A stretch of DNA of 64,000 nucleotides from Actinomadura craniellae (GTDB taxonomy: Bacteria; Actinomycetota; Actinomycetes; Streptosporangiales; Streptosporangiaceae): assembly GCF_003289645.1 (NCBI RefSeq), contig NZ_QLYX01000024.1:29483-93482 (forward strand), written 5' to 3'. Both the position numbers and the translations under genes were made by a program. Each line of letters starts with the position of its first letter. Position 1 is the stretch's first letter. The notes below the pieces were generated by a model. The model worked only from the letters and a program-made list of their open reading frames with translations, searched no databases and had not been told where the DNA came from. Positions 28,836 through 37,579 of the stretch are shown one piece after another.

Positions 28836-29612
28836 GTGGCGGAGAACGCACACCCGGTGCTTCGGCTCACCGGGGTCAACAAGAGTTTCGGGGCCGTGCA
28901 CGTGCTCCACGACGTGGACTTCGCGGTCCACGCCGGCAAGGTGACCGCGCTCGTCGGCGACAACGGGGCGGGCAAGTCGACCCTCATCAAGGGCATCGCG
29001 GGCATCCACCCGTTCGACTCCGGCCGGATCGAGTTCGAGGGCCGCGAGGTGGTCGTCGGCGGCCCGCGCGACGCCGCCGCGCTCGGCATCGAGGTCGTCT
29101 ACCAGGACCTCGCCCTCGCCGACAACCTCGACATCGTCCAGAACATGTTCCTCGGCCGCGAGCGGACCCGGGGCGTCCTGCTGGACGAGGCGTCGATGGA
29201 GCAGTCGGCCCGCGAGACCCTCACCCGGCTGTCGGTGCGCACGGTCAAGTCGGTCCGCCAGCAGGTGGCCAGCCTGTCCGGTGGGCAGCGGCAGACGGTG
29301 GCGATCGCCAAGGCCGTGCTCTGGGAGTCCAAGCTGGTCATCCTCGACGAGCCCACCGCGGCGCTGGGCGTGGCCCAGACCCGGCAGGTGCTCGACCTGA
29401 TCCGCCGGCTGGCCGACACCGGGCACGCCGTGGTGCTGATCTCGCACAACATGAATGACGTGTTCGAGGTGGCCGACCGGATCACCGCCCTCTACCTGGG
29501 CCGGGTGGCGGCCGACGTCGCCCGCGCCGACGTCACGTCCACCGAGGTCGTGGAGCTCATCACCGCCGGCCGGTCCGGCGACCTCGGGCTCGCCACCGCC
29601 GAGACCCTGTGA
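28836..29612 (+). CDS. Sugar ABC transporter ATPase, single domain (XylG-like), copy 1
   Basis: 258 residues, one nucleotide-binding domain: Walker A GDNGAGKSTL, Q-loop VVYQDLALADNLDIVQNMFLGRE, signature LSGGQRQ, Walker B LVILDEPTAALG and H-loop ISHNMN. Sugar ATPases of the RbsA/XylG type usually have two fused domains; the single-domain form, which homodimerises, is common in actinomycetes. GTG start after GAAAGGAACAGC. Paired with the permease downstream. A paralogue follows the permease (31014-31757). Confidence 0.88.
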   Translation: MAENAHPVLRLTGVNKSFGAVHVLHDVDFAVHAGKVTALVGDNGAGKSTLIKGIAGIHPFDSGRIEFEGREVVVGGPRDAAALGIEVVYQDLALADNLDIVQNMFLGRERTRGVLLDEASMEQSARETLTRLSVRTVKSVRQQVASLSGGQRQTVAIAKAVLWESKLVILDEPTAALGVAQTRQVLDLIRRLADTGHAVVLISHNMNDVFEVADRITALYLGRVAADVARADVTSTEVVELITAGRSGDLGLATAETL

Positions 29613-29655
29613 TCGAGGCTTCCTGATGTCCATCCGAACCAACAAGGAGGCCGCG

Positions 29656-30915
29656 GTGAAAGTTGCGGCGAACCTGGCCGACTCGGGCTTCGCGGCCGAC
29701 CGGCGCGAGCAGACCCTCGGCACGGCCCTCACCGACTACTGGACCCGGGTGCGCTCCGGCGACCTGGGCTCGCTGCCGGCGATCCTCGGCCTGGTGGCGC
29801 TGGTCACGCTGTTCACGGTGCTGCGCCCGGAGACCTTCCTCAGCAAGGGCAACATCGCCAACCTCTTCGTGCAGGCCCTGCCGGTGACGATCCTGGCCCT
29901 CGGGCTGGTCTTCGTCCTGCTGCTCGGCGAGATCGACCTGTCGGCCGGGGTGGCCAGCGGGGTCTGCGCCGCAGTCATGGCCAAACTGATCGTCGAGGCC
30001 GGCCAGCCGTGGTTCGTCGCGGTCGCCGCGGCACTGGTCACCGGGCTCGTCATCGGCACCGCCATCGGGGCGCTGGTGTCCCTGGTACGCATACCGTCGT
30101 TCGTGGTCACCCTGGCGCTGTTCCTCGGCCTGCAGGGCATCACGCTGCGGCTGATCGGCGACGGCGGCACCGTCCCGGTCCGCGACGACGTGGTGGTGGC
30201 CCTGGCCAACCGCAACATGCCGATCTGGCTGGGCTGGGTGCTGGCGCTGGTCTGCGTCGCCGGTTTCGCCGCCGTCGAACTGCTGCGCCACCAGCGGCAG
30301 CGGAAGCGGGGCCTGGCGGGCCGGCCGTTCGGGGTGACCGCCGCGCGGATCACCGTGCTGGCGGTGGCCGTCCTGGGCGGCACCTACCTGCTGAGCCTGA
30401 ACCGCGCCGCGACCCCGTCGTTCGACCTGCGCGGCGTGCCCTGGGGCGTTCCGCTGGTCGCGCTGCTGGTCGTCGTCTGCACGTTCGTCCTGGGCCGGAC
30501 GGTCTACGGCCGGCACGTGTACGCGGTCGGCGGCAACGCCGAGGCCGCCCGGCGGGCCGGCATCAACGTGACCTGGATCCGCATGTCGGTCTTCATGATC
30601 GGTTCGTTCCTGGCGGCGCTGTCGGGGATCGTCCTGGCCTCCCGGCTGAACTCCGTCACCCCGGACCTGGGCGCCAACACCACGCTGCTGTACGCGGTCG
30701 GCGCCGCGGTGATCGGCGGCACCAGCCTGTTCGGCGGCAAGGGCCGGGCGCACGACGCGCTGCTGGGCGGCCTGGTCATCGCGACCATCGACAACGGCCT
30801 CGGCCTGCTGGGCGCCAAGGCGTACGCCAACATGCTGATCACCGGCCTGGTGCTGCTGTTCGCCGCCAGCATCGACGCGCTGGCCCGCCGCCGCCGGGCG
30901 GCCACGGGCCGATGA
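29656..30915 (+). CDS. Sugar ABC transporter permease (XylH-like)
   Basis: About 419 residues with 10 or more membrane helices. GLVFVLLLGEIDLSAGVASG near the first third and AARRAGINVTWIRMSVFMIGSFLAALSGIVLASRL near the last third are the hallmark motifs of RbsC/XylH permeases, the latter including the EAA-like coupling loop. A central insertion (HQRQRKRGLAGRPFG) is a cytoplasmic loop. GTG at 29656 is preceded by a near-perfect AAGGAGG at 29644-29650; an ATG at 29626 would add 10 residues and is also possible. Works with the adjacent ATPases and the XylF-like protein. Confidence 0.88.
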   Translation: MKVAANLADSGFAADRREQTLGTALTDYWTRVRSGDLGSLPAILGLVALVTLFTVLRPETFLSKGNIANLFVQALPVTILALGLVFVLLLGEIDLSAGVASGVCAAVMAKLIVEAGQPWFVAVAAALVTGLVIGTAIGALVSLVRIPSFVVTLALFLGLQGITLRLIGDGGTVPVRDDVVVALANRNMPIWLGWVLALVCVAGFAAVELLRHQRQRKRGLAGRPFGVTAARITVLAVAVLGGTYLLSLNRAATPSFDLRGVPWGVPLVALLVVVCTFVLGRTVYGRHVYAVGGNAEAARRAGINVTWIRMSVFMIGSFLAALSGIVLASRLNSVTPDLGANTTLLYAVGAAVIGGTSLFGGKGRAHDALLGGLVIATIDNGLGLLGAKAYANMLITGLVLLFAASIDALARRRRAATGR

Positions 30916-31013
30916 ACCTCACCGGCCGGGCCCGTCCCGTGGCGGACCCGGCTGGTAGGCTCGTTGCCCGCTCCGGGCTCCCGACCGGAGCATCCCCCCG
31001 GTGGGAGCCGCCC

Positions 31014-31757
31014 GTGACGCCCCTTCTCGACGTGCGGGGGGTCGACAAGAGCTTCGGCCCCGTGCAGGTGCTGCACGAGGCCGCCCTCTCGGTCCACCCC
31101 GGCGAGGTGACCGCCCTGGTGGGCGACAACGGGGCCGGCAAGTCCACGCTGATCAAGTGCCTGGGCGGCATCCTCCCGATGGATGCCGGCGACGTCCTCT
31201 TCGAGGGCCGCCCGGTCCGGGTGAGCGGCCCCCGCGACGCCGCCGAGCTGGGCATCGAGATCGTCCACCAGGACTTCGCGCTGTGCGACAACCTGTCGGT
31301 CGCCGAGAACATGTTCCTGGGCCGCGAGCGCCGCCGCGGCCTGGTGCTCGACGAGGCCGACATGGAGCGGCGGGCCGCCCAGGCGCTGGCCGCGCTGTCG
31401 ATCCGCACCGTCGGGTCGGTGCGGCGGCCGGTGGGCAGCCTGGCCGGCGGGCAGCGGCAGAGCGTGGCGATCGCCCGGGCCATGCTGTGGGGCAGCCGGG
31501 TCGTGGTGCTCGACGAGCCGACCGCCTCGCTCGGCCTGGCCCACGCCCAGCAGGTGCTGGAGGCCGCCCGGAAGCTGGCCGACCGGGGGCTGGCCGTGGT
31601 GCTGATCTCGCACAACATGAACGACGTCTTCTCCGTCGCCGACCGGATCACCGCGCTGTTCCTGGGCCGCACGGTCGCCCAGGTGCGGGCGTCGGAAGTC
31701 ACCCACACCCAGGTCGTGGAGCTGATCACCTCGGGCCGGGTGACGCCGACGCTATGA
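31014..31757 (+). CDS. Sugar ABC transporter ATPase, single domain, copy 2
   Basis: 247 residues, a close paralogue of the first ATPase: Walker A GDNGAGKSTL, VHQDFALCDNLSVAENMFLGRE, signature LAGGQRQ (Ala for the usual Ser-Gly start), Walker B VVVLDEPTASLG and ISHNMN. The two ATPases may form a heterodimer on the single permease, or one may be a spare. GTG at 31014 has GGGAG six bases upstream; an ATG at 30912 in the same frame adds an unrelated 34-residue tail. The stop overlaps the ROK start (ATGA). Confidence 0.87.
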   Translation: MTPLLDVRGVDKSFGPVQVLHEAALSVHPGEVTALVGDNGAGKSTLIKCLGGILPMDAGDVLFEGRPVRVSGPRDAAELGIEIVHQDFALCDNLSVAENMFLGRERRRGLVLDEADMERRAAQALAALSIRTVGSVRRPVGSLAGGQRQSVAIARAMLWGSRVVVLDEPTASLGLAHAQQVLEAARKLADRGLAVVLISHNMNDVFSVADRITALFLGRTVAQVRASEVTHTQVVELITSGRVTPTL

Positions 31758-32992
31758 AGGGCGGACCGTCACAGGAGGAGATCCGGCGGCACAACCTCGG
31801 CACCCTCCTCCGGCACATCCATCTGCGGGGTCCCGCCTCGCGGGCGGTGCTGGCCGAAGGCATGGGGCTCAACCGCAGCACGATCCTGGCGCTGGTCGCC
31901 GACCTGACCGCCGCCGGCCTGGTCCGCGAGGAACTGCCGCGCGACACCGGCCGGCGGGCGGGGCGGCCGTCGCTGGTCGTGCGCCCGGAGTCCACCCAGG
32001 TGTACGCGCTGGCGTTCGACGTGGGCGTGGACCGGCTGGCCGCCGCCCGGGTGGGGCTGGGCGGGGTGGTGCTCGACCGGCGGGAGGCCGCCCGCCCGCG
32101 CGGCGCGTTCGACCCCGACGAGGTGGTGGGCGCGCTGGTCGGCTTCGCACGCCGGCTGGTGCGCAAGGCCGGGCGCGACTCGGTGTGCGTGGGCGTCGGG
32201 GCCGCGTTCCCCGGCACGGTCCGGCAGTCGGACGGCATGGTCCGGTTCGGGCCCAACATCGGGGTGCGCGACCTGGAACTGGCCCCCGTCCTGGCCCGGC
32301 GGCTGGGCCTGGGGCTGCCGGTCGCGGTCGGCAACGACGCCAACCTGGGGGCGCTGGCCGAGCACGAGCGGGGCGTCGGGGTCGGCTGCGCCAACCTGAT
32401 CTACCTGCACGGGGACGTGGGGATCGGCGGCGGCCTGATCGTCGGCGGGCGGCTGCTGGGCGGCGCCGAGGGCTACGCCGGCGAGATCGGCCACATGGTG
32501 GTCAACCCCGGCGGGCGGCGCTGCGACTGCGGCTCCCGGGGCTGCCTGGACGCCGAGGTCGGCGAGCCCACCCTGCTGGAGTACGCCGGCCTGCCCGCCG
32601 ACGCCCAGGCCGGCCGCGACGCGGTGCGCGCCGTGGTGGACGCCGCCGACCTGGGCGACGCCGCGGCCCGCGGTGCCCTGCACCGGGTGGGCGACTGGCT
32701 CGGTCACGGGGTCGCCAACCTGGTCAACATCTTCAACCCCGAGATGATCGTCTTCGGTGGCACGCTGCGGGACATCTACCTGGGCTCGGCCGCCCAGGTC
32801 CGCTCCCGCCTGGCCGTCCAGACCCTGGCCGCCTCCCGGGAGCGGGTGAAGCTGCGCACCGCCGACCTGGGCGACGACGCCACCCTCTTCGGTGCCGCCG
32901 AGCTCGCCTTCGCCGAGGTCCTGGCCGACCCCCTGGAGGTGCTGACCCGGCTGCGCGTCCCCGGCGAGGCGCCGCTGCCCGCCCCCACCTGA
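31754..32992 (+). CDS. ROK-family transcriptional regulator
   Basis: 412 residues. N-terminal winged helix (RRHNLGTLLRHIHLRGPASRAVLAEGMGLNRSTILALVADLTAAGLV, residues 10-60) and a ROK sugar-kinase-like domain with VGVGAAFPGTV, GNDANLGALAEH, the zinc-binding cluster GHMVVNPGGRRCDCGSRGCLDAEVG (CxCGxxGC) and NIFNPEMIVFGG. NagC/XylR-type regulators of this family usually bind a sugar and control adjacent ABC genes. Translationally coupled to the second ATPase, it probably controls the operon through the dyads at 27.5 kb. Confidence 0.9.
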   Translation: MKGGPSQEEIRRHNLGTLLRHIHLRGPASRAVLAEGMGLNRSTILALVADLTAAGLVREELPRDTGRRAGRPSLVVRPESTQVYALAFDVGVDRLAAARVGLGGVVLDRREAARPRGAFDPDEVVGALVGFARRLVRKAGRDSVCVGVGAAFPGTVRQSDGMVRFGPNIGVRDLELAPVLARRLGLGLPVAVGNDANLGALAEHERGVGVGCANLIYLHGDVGIGGGLIVGGRLLGGAEGYAGEIGHMVVNPGGRRCDCGSRGCLDAEVGEPTLLEYAGLPADAQAGRDAVRAVVDAADLGDAAARGALHRVGDWLGHGVANLVNIFNPEMIVFGGTLRDIYLGSAAQVRSRLAVQTLAASRERVKLRTADLGDDATLFGAAELAFAEVLADPLEVLTRLRVPGEAPLPAPT

Positions 32993-32995
32993 CCG

Positions 32996-33370
32996 TTACG
33001 CCGGGCTCGGGGCGGAGACGATCTCGTCGGCGAGCGGGGCGACGGCGCCGATGATCGTTTCGACCGTGGGGCCGGGGACCCCGGCGGCGGTCAGCGTGTC
33101 GGTGAGGTGCCCGGCGACCAGGGCGAAGTGGTGCTGGGTGATGCCCAGCCCCTGGTGGGCCTCCTGCATCGGCTTGCCGGTGTACTCGTGCGGGCCGCCG
33201 AGGGCCACGGCGAAGAACTCGACCTGGCGGCCCTTGAGCCGGGCCATGTTCGTCCCGCCGAAGAAGCCCTGGAGCTCGGGGTCGGCCAGCACCCGGACGT
33301 AGAAGTCGTCGACCACGGCCACCAGGGCGTCCTCGCCGCCGATGGCCTCGTAAATGCTCTGCTCCGTCAT
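32996..33370 (-). CDS. glbN: Group I truncated haemoglobin
   Basis: 124 residues, 2/2 globin fold. B10 Tyr24 ([13 protein letters not shown]), the [24 protein letters not shown] region and proximal F8 His72 in [13 protein letters not shown] are all present. Cytoplasmic haem protein for NO/O2 handling, as in trHbN. Convergent with the ROK gene, with only 3 bp between the stops. ATG start at 33370. Confidence 0.9.
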   Translation of the reverse strand: MTEQSIYEAIGGEDALVAVVDDFYVRVLADPELQGFFGGTNMARLKGRQVEFFAVALGGPHEYTGKPMQEAHQGLGITQHHFALVAGHLTDTLTAAGVPGPTVETIIGAVAPLADEIVSAPSPA

Positions 33371-33449
33371 CGGCCCAGCACAGCAGCGCGCCGTTACGTT
33401 CCCATCAGCCGCCGGTAATCGGGCGGTGACATCGGGCGCACCGGGCGGG

Positions 33450-33950
33450 TCACGCCCGGTGAGGCGGGCCGTCGGGGAGGTAGACGGTGCCGCCGCTCTC
33501 CCGGGCGCGGCGGGCGGCGGGGATCCGGGGGGCGACGCCGGGCGCCAGCCGCTCGGGGGCCCGCTCCCAGGGGACGAACTCGAAGGCGTCGAGCTCCTCG
33601 TACTGCAGCCGGATCCGGCCGGGGTCGGCGATGACCCCGGCGTCGAAGAGGAAGCTGATGGTCGACCGGGGCCGCTCGCCCTCCGGGGGGTGCCAGCCGA
33701 GCACGAGCAGGTCGCCGATCTCGGCCGTGAGGCCGAGCTCCTCCTCGACCTCGCGGGCCACCCCCCGGTGCGGGGCCTCGCCGTCCTCGACGATCCCGCC
33801 GGGGAACCCCCAGTGCTCCCGGTAGTTCGGCTTGACCAGCAGCACCCGGTCGCGCTCGTCGGTGAACAGTGCCTGCGCCGTCAGGTAGGCGGTCGGCAGG
33901 GTCGCGTACCACACGGCCGGCTGCACGTAGTTTTTGTTCACCCGCCGCAC
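33450..33950 (-). CDS. NUDIX hydrolase
   Basis: 166 residues with a complete Nudix box, [24 protein letters not shown] (about 50-72; G-x5-E-x7-REVxEE-x-G), and upstream [16 protein letters not shown]. It hydrolyses a nucleoside diphosphate linked to another group; the substrate is not evident. GTG at 33950, or a GTG three codons later. Twelve bp downstream of the SPFH gene's stop on the same strand. Confidence 0.88.
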   Translation of the reverse strand: MRRVNKNYVQPAVWYATLPTAYLTAQALFTDERDRVLLVKPNYREHWGFPGGIVEDGEAPHRGVAREVEEELGLTAEIGDLLVLGWHPPEGERPRSTISFLFDAGVIADPGRIRLQYEELDAFEFVPWERAPERLAPGVAPRIPAARRARESGGTVYLPDGPPHRA

Positions 33951-33962
33951 GCTACCGGCCGG

Positions 33963-34901
33963 TCACCGCTGACCGTTGCGCTTGTCGATCTCGGCACAGA
34001 CCGGGCAGGCGCGGTAGCCCTCCTGGCGGGCCTTGTCGGCGGCGGCCAGTGCCTGCGCCCGCCGCACGTCCGCCTGGGCCTTGTACAGCTGCGCCATGGC
34101 GGCCTGGCCCTCGTTGATCGCCTTCTGGATCTCCGGGGGCAGGGTGATGCGGGTCAGGGTGAACCGGAAGCCGGTCAGGTAGGGGGCGCCCAGCGTCCGC
34201 TCGATGTCGCCGGTCAGGGAGGTGTTGATGGCCTCCTGGATCCGGGTGAAGTTGGCCTTGCTCTCCTCGTTGGTGATCAGCCCGCGCGGCTTGGTCGGGT
34301 CCTGCTGCATGAAGGCGCAGGAGGGCACCAGGTCGGCGCAGCGGAACCCGCTGATCTGGGTGCGCAGCGAGTTGTCGATGACCGGGCGGACGGCCTGCCC
34401 GAAGAAGGCCGTCCAGCCGTCCTCGCCGGCCCAGGGGTAGCGCATTTCGTTGTCCTGGCCGCGGAACCGGCGGGTTCCGTACCGGTCGTCGAAGTCCCGC
34501 AGCACCCGGTGGTCGCGGTTGAGGGAGAAGTACAGCGTCCCCTCGATGCCGAGGCTGACCCCGTCGTTGCTGGAGATCGTGAGCGTGTCCACGCCGAGGG
34601 TGCTGGCCCGCTTGGCGTCCGTGGTGATCGTGAAGAACCGCTGCTGGGCCGGGTAGCGGTGCACCTGCGAGCCGATCCCGATCCAGGTCCGCCTGGAGGA
34701 GGGGTCCAGGACGACCCGGACGCGGTTGTCGTCGAAGGGGCCGCCGTTGCGCACCACCGCGGCCTCGCCGCCGCTGGTGCTGGTGTAGCCGCCGAGCACG
34801 GTGAACGACGCGATCAGCGCGACGACCAGCAGGACGATCAGCACGACCTTGTTCCGGCGCGGCCGGACCAGGGCCCGGGTGGCGTTGCTCAGACGGCTCA
34901 T
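33963..34901 (-). CDS. Membrane-anchored SPFH/Band 7 domain protein
   Basis: 312 residues. Cytoplasmic basic tail (RALVRPRRNK), one membrane helix (18-40, VVLIVLLVVALIASFTVLGG), then an SPFH domain (GEAAVVRNGGPFDDNRVRVVLDPSSR ... TLTISSNDGVSLGIEGTLYFSLN) and an Ala/Glu-rich helix (QKAINEGQAAMAQLYKAQADVRRAQALAAADKARQEG) as in flotillin/prohibitin proteins. The C-terminus has CPVCAEIDK, a CxxC pair unusual for the family. Likely forms membrane microdomain oligomers. Excellent ribosome site (GGAGGAGAGCCC before ATG). Confidence 0.85.
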   Translation of the reverse strand: MSRLSNATRALVRPRRNKVVLIVLLVVALIASFTVLGGYTSTSGGEAAVVRNGGPFDDNRVRVVLDPSSRRTWIGIGSQVHRYPAQQRFFTITTDAKRASTLGVDTLTISSNDGVSLGIEGTLYFSLNRDHRVLRDFDDRYGTRRFRGQDNEMRYPWAGEDGWTAFFGQAVRPVIDNSLRTQISGFRCADLVPSCAFMQQDPTKPRGLITNEESKANFTRIQEAINTSLTGDIERTLGAPYLTGFRFTLTRITLPPEIQKAINEGQAAMAQLYKAQADVRRAQALAAADKARQEGYRACPVCAEIDKRNGQR

Positions 34902-35020
34902 GGGCTCTCCTCCTCCCGATCACCGGCTGTGATCGTTGCGCCTTGGACGCCGCTCCGGGTGGAGAAGTTCGGCATGGAACGCCCGTTGTGTGGCCGGATC
35001 CGGCCAAATCTGGCATTTGT

Positions 35021-35073
35021 TATGCAGCGGATGGTCCCTGAGTGTCGCCCCGTCGTGCGGTTGTTCCGCTGCA
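35021..35073. promoter_or_regulatory. Perfect 10-bp inverted repeat in a divergent promoter region
   Basis: ATGCAGCGGA (35021-35030) and TCCGCTGCAT (35064-35073) are exact reverse complements 33 nt apart, in the 262-bp gap between the SPFH and aldo/keto reductase genes. It could be two half-sites of a dimeric regulator (centres about four helical turns apart) or a hairpin. No regulator is linked. Confidence 0.4.
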
Positions 35074-35163
35074 TGGTGATATTTCTGGATCTGTAGGAAT
35101 GTGTCCGCCGGCCGGGTCGGTACCGGCCCGTACCGGTGCCCGACGAGCGAGGGGGATTCCACC

Positions 35164-36033
35164 ATGACCGAGCAGAACGCCGCGGCCGCCGGCGACTTCG
35201 CGATCGGCGGCGACCTGCCCGTCCACCGGCTCGGCTTCGGCGCCATGCGGCTGACCGGGCCCGGCGTGTGGGGCGACCCGGAGGACCCCGACGAGGCCGT
35301 GCGGGTGCTGCGGCGGACCGTCGAGCTGGGCGTGAACTTCATCGACACCGCGGACTCCTACGGCCCCTTCGTCAGCGAGCAGCTGATCCGCAAGGCGCTG
35401 CACCCCTACCCGGAGCACCTGGTCATCGCCACCAAGGGCGGCTTCACCCGGGCCGGGCCCGGCGACTGGCGGCCGCTCGGCCGGCCCGAGTACCTGCGCC
35501 AGCAGACCGAGCTGAGCCTGCGCCACCTCGGCGTCGAGCGCATCGACCTCTACCAGCTGCACCGCATCGACCCCACGGTGCCGCTGGCGGAACAGCTGGG
35601 CGAGCTGGCCGCGCTCCGCGACGAGGGCAAGATCCGGCACATCGGGCTGTCGGAGGTGAGCGTGGCGGACCTCGAACGCTCCCGGGAGATCACCGACATC
35701 GTCTCGGTGCAGAACCGCTACAACCTGGTCGACCGCGGATCCGAGGACGTCCTGGAGTACGCCGAGCGGGAGAACCTGGCCTTCATCCCCTGGTTCCCGG
35801 TCGCCACCGGCGAGCTGGCCCGCCCCGGCGGCCCGCTGGACGAGGCGGCCCGCCGGCACGGCGCCACCCCGGCCCAGCTCGCCCTGGCCTGGCTGCTACG
35901 CCGGTCGCCGGTGATGCTCCCGATCCCGGGCACCTCCAAGGTCGCCCACCTGGAGGAGAACGTTGCCGCCGCCGGCATCGACCTCAAGGACGACGAGTTC
36001 GCCGCCCTCACCACGGCCGCCTCCGGCGAGTGA
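35164..36033 (+). CDS. Aldo/keto reductase
   Basis: 289 residues. Catalytic residues lie in [16 protein letters not shown] (D, Y), VIATKGGF (K) and [11 protein letters not shown] (H); the C-terminal [20 protein letters not shown] binds NADPH. Distinct from the reductase at 24.1 kb (about one-third identical by eye). Substrate unknown. ATG with GAGGGGG upstream. Its stop codon TGA is the first three bases of palindromic repeat copy 1, so the repeat abuts the gene exactly. Confidence 0.87.
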   Translation: MTEQNAAAAGDFAIGGDLPVHRLGFGAMRLTGPGVWGDPEDPDEAVRVLRRTVELGVNFIDTADSYGPFVSEQLIRKALHPYPEHLVIATKGGFTRAGPGDWRPLGRPEYLRQQTELSLRHLGVERIDLYQLHRIDPTVPLAEQLGELAALRDEGKIRHIGLSEVSVADLERSREITDIVSVQNRYNLVDRGSEDVLEYAERENLAFIPWFPVATGELARPGGPLDEAARRHGATPAQLALAWLLRRSPVMLPIPGTSKVAHLEENVAAAGIDLKDDEFAALTTAASGE

Positions 36034-36080
36034 TCCTTCAGCATCCGGTGCGTCATAGCGCCCTGGAAGCTGAAGGATCA
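36031..36080. repeat. Palindromic repeat element, copy 1
   Basis: 50 bp bounded by TGATCCTTCAGC and GCTGAAGGATCA, with a central GGTGCGTCATAGCGCCC. Arms are complementary over 12 bp and more weakly inwards. Same family as copies at 36103, 36166, 38270, 38341 and 63844. It directly overlaps the aldo/keto reductase stop codon and probably also serves as its terminator. Confidence 0.85.
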
Positions 36081-36102
36081 GCGGCCAAGGGCCAAGCCTG
36101 GC

Positions 36103-36144
36103 TGATCCTTCAGCATCCAGGGCGCCTCGGATGCTGAAGGATCA
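36103..36144. repeat. Palindromic repeat element, copy 2
   Basis: 42 bp from TGATCCTTCAGCATCC to GGATGCTGAAGGATCA: perfect 16-bp arms and a 10-nt centre (agggcgcctc). The shortest and most symmetrical copy, 22 bp after copy 1. Confidence 0.85.
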
Positions 36145-36165
36145 TCGTTCCAGGGTGGGGTTGGC

Positions 36166-36214
36166 TGATCCTTCAGCTTTTGGTGCGTCATAGCGCCTCG
36201 AAAGCTGAAGGATC
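36166..36214. repeat. Palindromic repeat element, copy 3
   Basis: 49 bp with arms TGATCCTTCAGCTTT/AAAGCTGAAGGATCA. Its right half encodes the last residues (PSAFEAL) and stop of the ipdC-like gene on the minus strand, so the element has supplied the C-terminus of that protein. Confidence 0.85.
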
Positions 36215-37288
36215 ACTCGCCGGGGCGCCTGCGGTCAGGTAGGTCTGCTGGCCGGTGATCGCCGCGGCGGCCTGCCCGACGATCGCGTCGATCAGCTCGG
36301 CGCAGCTCGGCAGGTCGTCGATGACGGCGACGACCTGCCCGGAGGCCATCACCCCCAGGTCGGGGCGGCCGTCCACCATGGCGGCCCTGAGCAGCATCGG
36401 GGTGTTGGCCGCCATCAGCACCTGGGACCAGGACAGCTCCTTGCCGCGCTTCATGGCCCGGCCGTCCCGGAGCAGGGCGCCCCAGGACAGGCCCGACAGC
36501 TTCTTGAACCGGGCGGCGTTGCGCAGCGCCCGGACCGTGCGGGCGGCGCGGCCCGAGCGCTCCAGCGCGTCCACCAGGTCGGTGCGCAGCACCCGGTGGG
36601 GCATTCCATCCACCTGGCGGCTGACCACGGTGTCGGACATGCCGAGGTAGACCCGCTTCACCTCGTCGGGGACGGCGCTGTCGGCGGTGAGCAGGAAGCG
36701 GGTGCCCATGGCCACGCCCGCCGCCCCGTACGCCAGGGCCGCCGCCAGGCCGCGCCCGTCGAAGAAGCCGCCGGCGGCGATCACCGGGACGTCCACCGCG
36801 TCGACCACCTGGGGGAGCAGCAGAGTGGTGGCGACCGGGCCGGTGTGCCCGCCGCCCTCGCCGCCCTGCACCAGCACGGCGTCCGCGCCCCAGGCGGCGA
36901 CCTTCTCGGCGTGCCGGCGGGCGCCCACCGACGGGATCACCACCAGACCGGCGTCCTTCAGCTTCGCGATCAGCTCCTGGCGGGGGGCCAGCGCGAACGA
37001 GGCGACGCGGACGCCCTCCTTGATCATCAGGTCGATCCGCTCGCCGGCGTCGGAGGCGTCCGCCCGCAGGTTGACCCCGAACGGCGCGCCGGTGCGCTCC
37101 TTCACCTCGCGGATCGCCGCCGCGAGCTGCTCCACCGTCATCGTCGCCGAGCCCAGGACGCCCAGCCCGCCCGCGTTCGCCACCGCCGACACCAGCCGGG
37201 GCCCGGCCACCCAGCCCATCCCGGTCTGCACGACCGGGTGCCGCACCCCGACCAGCCGGGTCAGCGGGGTCTCCAGCAGAGCACTCAC
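36188..37288 (-). CDS. ipdC: Nitronate monooxygenase-family flavoprotein, IpdC-like
   Basis: 366 residues: TPLTRLVGVRHPVVQTGMGWVAGPRLVSAVANAGGLGVLGSATMT, VLVQGGEGGGHTG, VPVIAAGGFFDGRGLAAALAYGAAGVAMGTRFLLT. The FMN TIM barrel and overall length match IpdC (Rv3553) of the KstR2 regulon, a flavin enzyme required for steroid C/D-ring breakdown. It is followed in the M. tuberculosis order by ipdA and ipdB relatives, as here. GTG at 37288 with GGAGG seven bases upstream. The C-terminal seven residues are encoded by palindromic repeat copy 3. Confidence 0.87.
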   Translation of the reverse strand: MSALLETPLTRLVGVRHPVVQTGMGWVAGPRLVSAVANAGGLGVLGSATMTVEQLAAAIREVKERTGAPFGVNLRADASDAGERIDLMIKEGVRVASFALAPRQELIAKLKDAGLVVIPSVGARRHAEKVAAWGADAVLVQGGEGGGHTGPVATTLLLPQVVDAVDVPVIAAGGFFDGRGLAAALAYGAAGVAMGTRFLLTADSAVPDEVKRVYLGMSDTVVSRQVDGMPHRVLRTDLVDALERSGRAARTVRALRNAARFKKLSGLSWGALLRDGRAMKRGKELSWSQVLMAANTPMLLRAAMVDGRPDLGVMASGQVVAVIDDLPSCAELIDAIVGQAAAAITGQQTYLTAGAPASDPSAFEAL

Positions 37289-37309
37289 AGCCGCACCTCC
37301 TCGCCGTGC

Positions 37310-37579
37310 CGGGTTTTCGGTCGGGAACGTCGTGGTCTGCCGGCGGGCGGGCTCGGCCGCGTGGTCATGACCGCTCCTCCTTGTCGCGCAGGCCGCGCGG
37401 GTCGGGGGCCTCGTGAAACACGCGTGGTGGGCGAGCCGGGACCGCTCCCGCCCGTCGTGCGGGGCTTCCGGCCGGGAACGTCGCGGACCTCCGGTGGGCG
37501 GGCGAGCCCGGCGGCACGGTCATGACCGCACCTCCCTGTCGCGCAGGCCGCGCGGGTCGAGGACCTCGCGCAGCACGCG
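37310..37579. repeat. Imperfect tandem duplication covering the ipdB 3' end
   Basis: Positions 37310-37425 and 37462-37579 are similar (offset 151-155 bp): both contain cgggaacgtcg, gtcatgaccgc, ctgtcgcgcaggccgcgcgggtcg and cacgcg in the same order. The right copy includes the last 20 codons of ipdB; the left copy is the downstream non-coding remnant, which still reads PDPRGLRDKEERS in frame terms. Confidence 0.7.

Noticed and set aside
29626..29655. ATG at 29626 as the start of the sugar permease.
   Set aside because: The GTG at 29656 has a near-consensus AAGGAGG at five bases; the ATG has only GAGG. Kept as an alternative.
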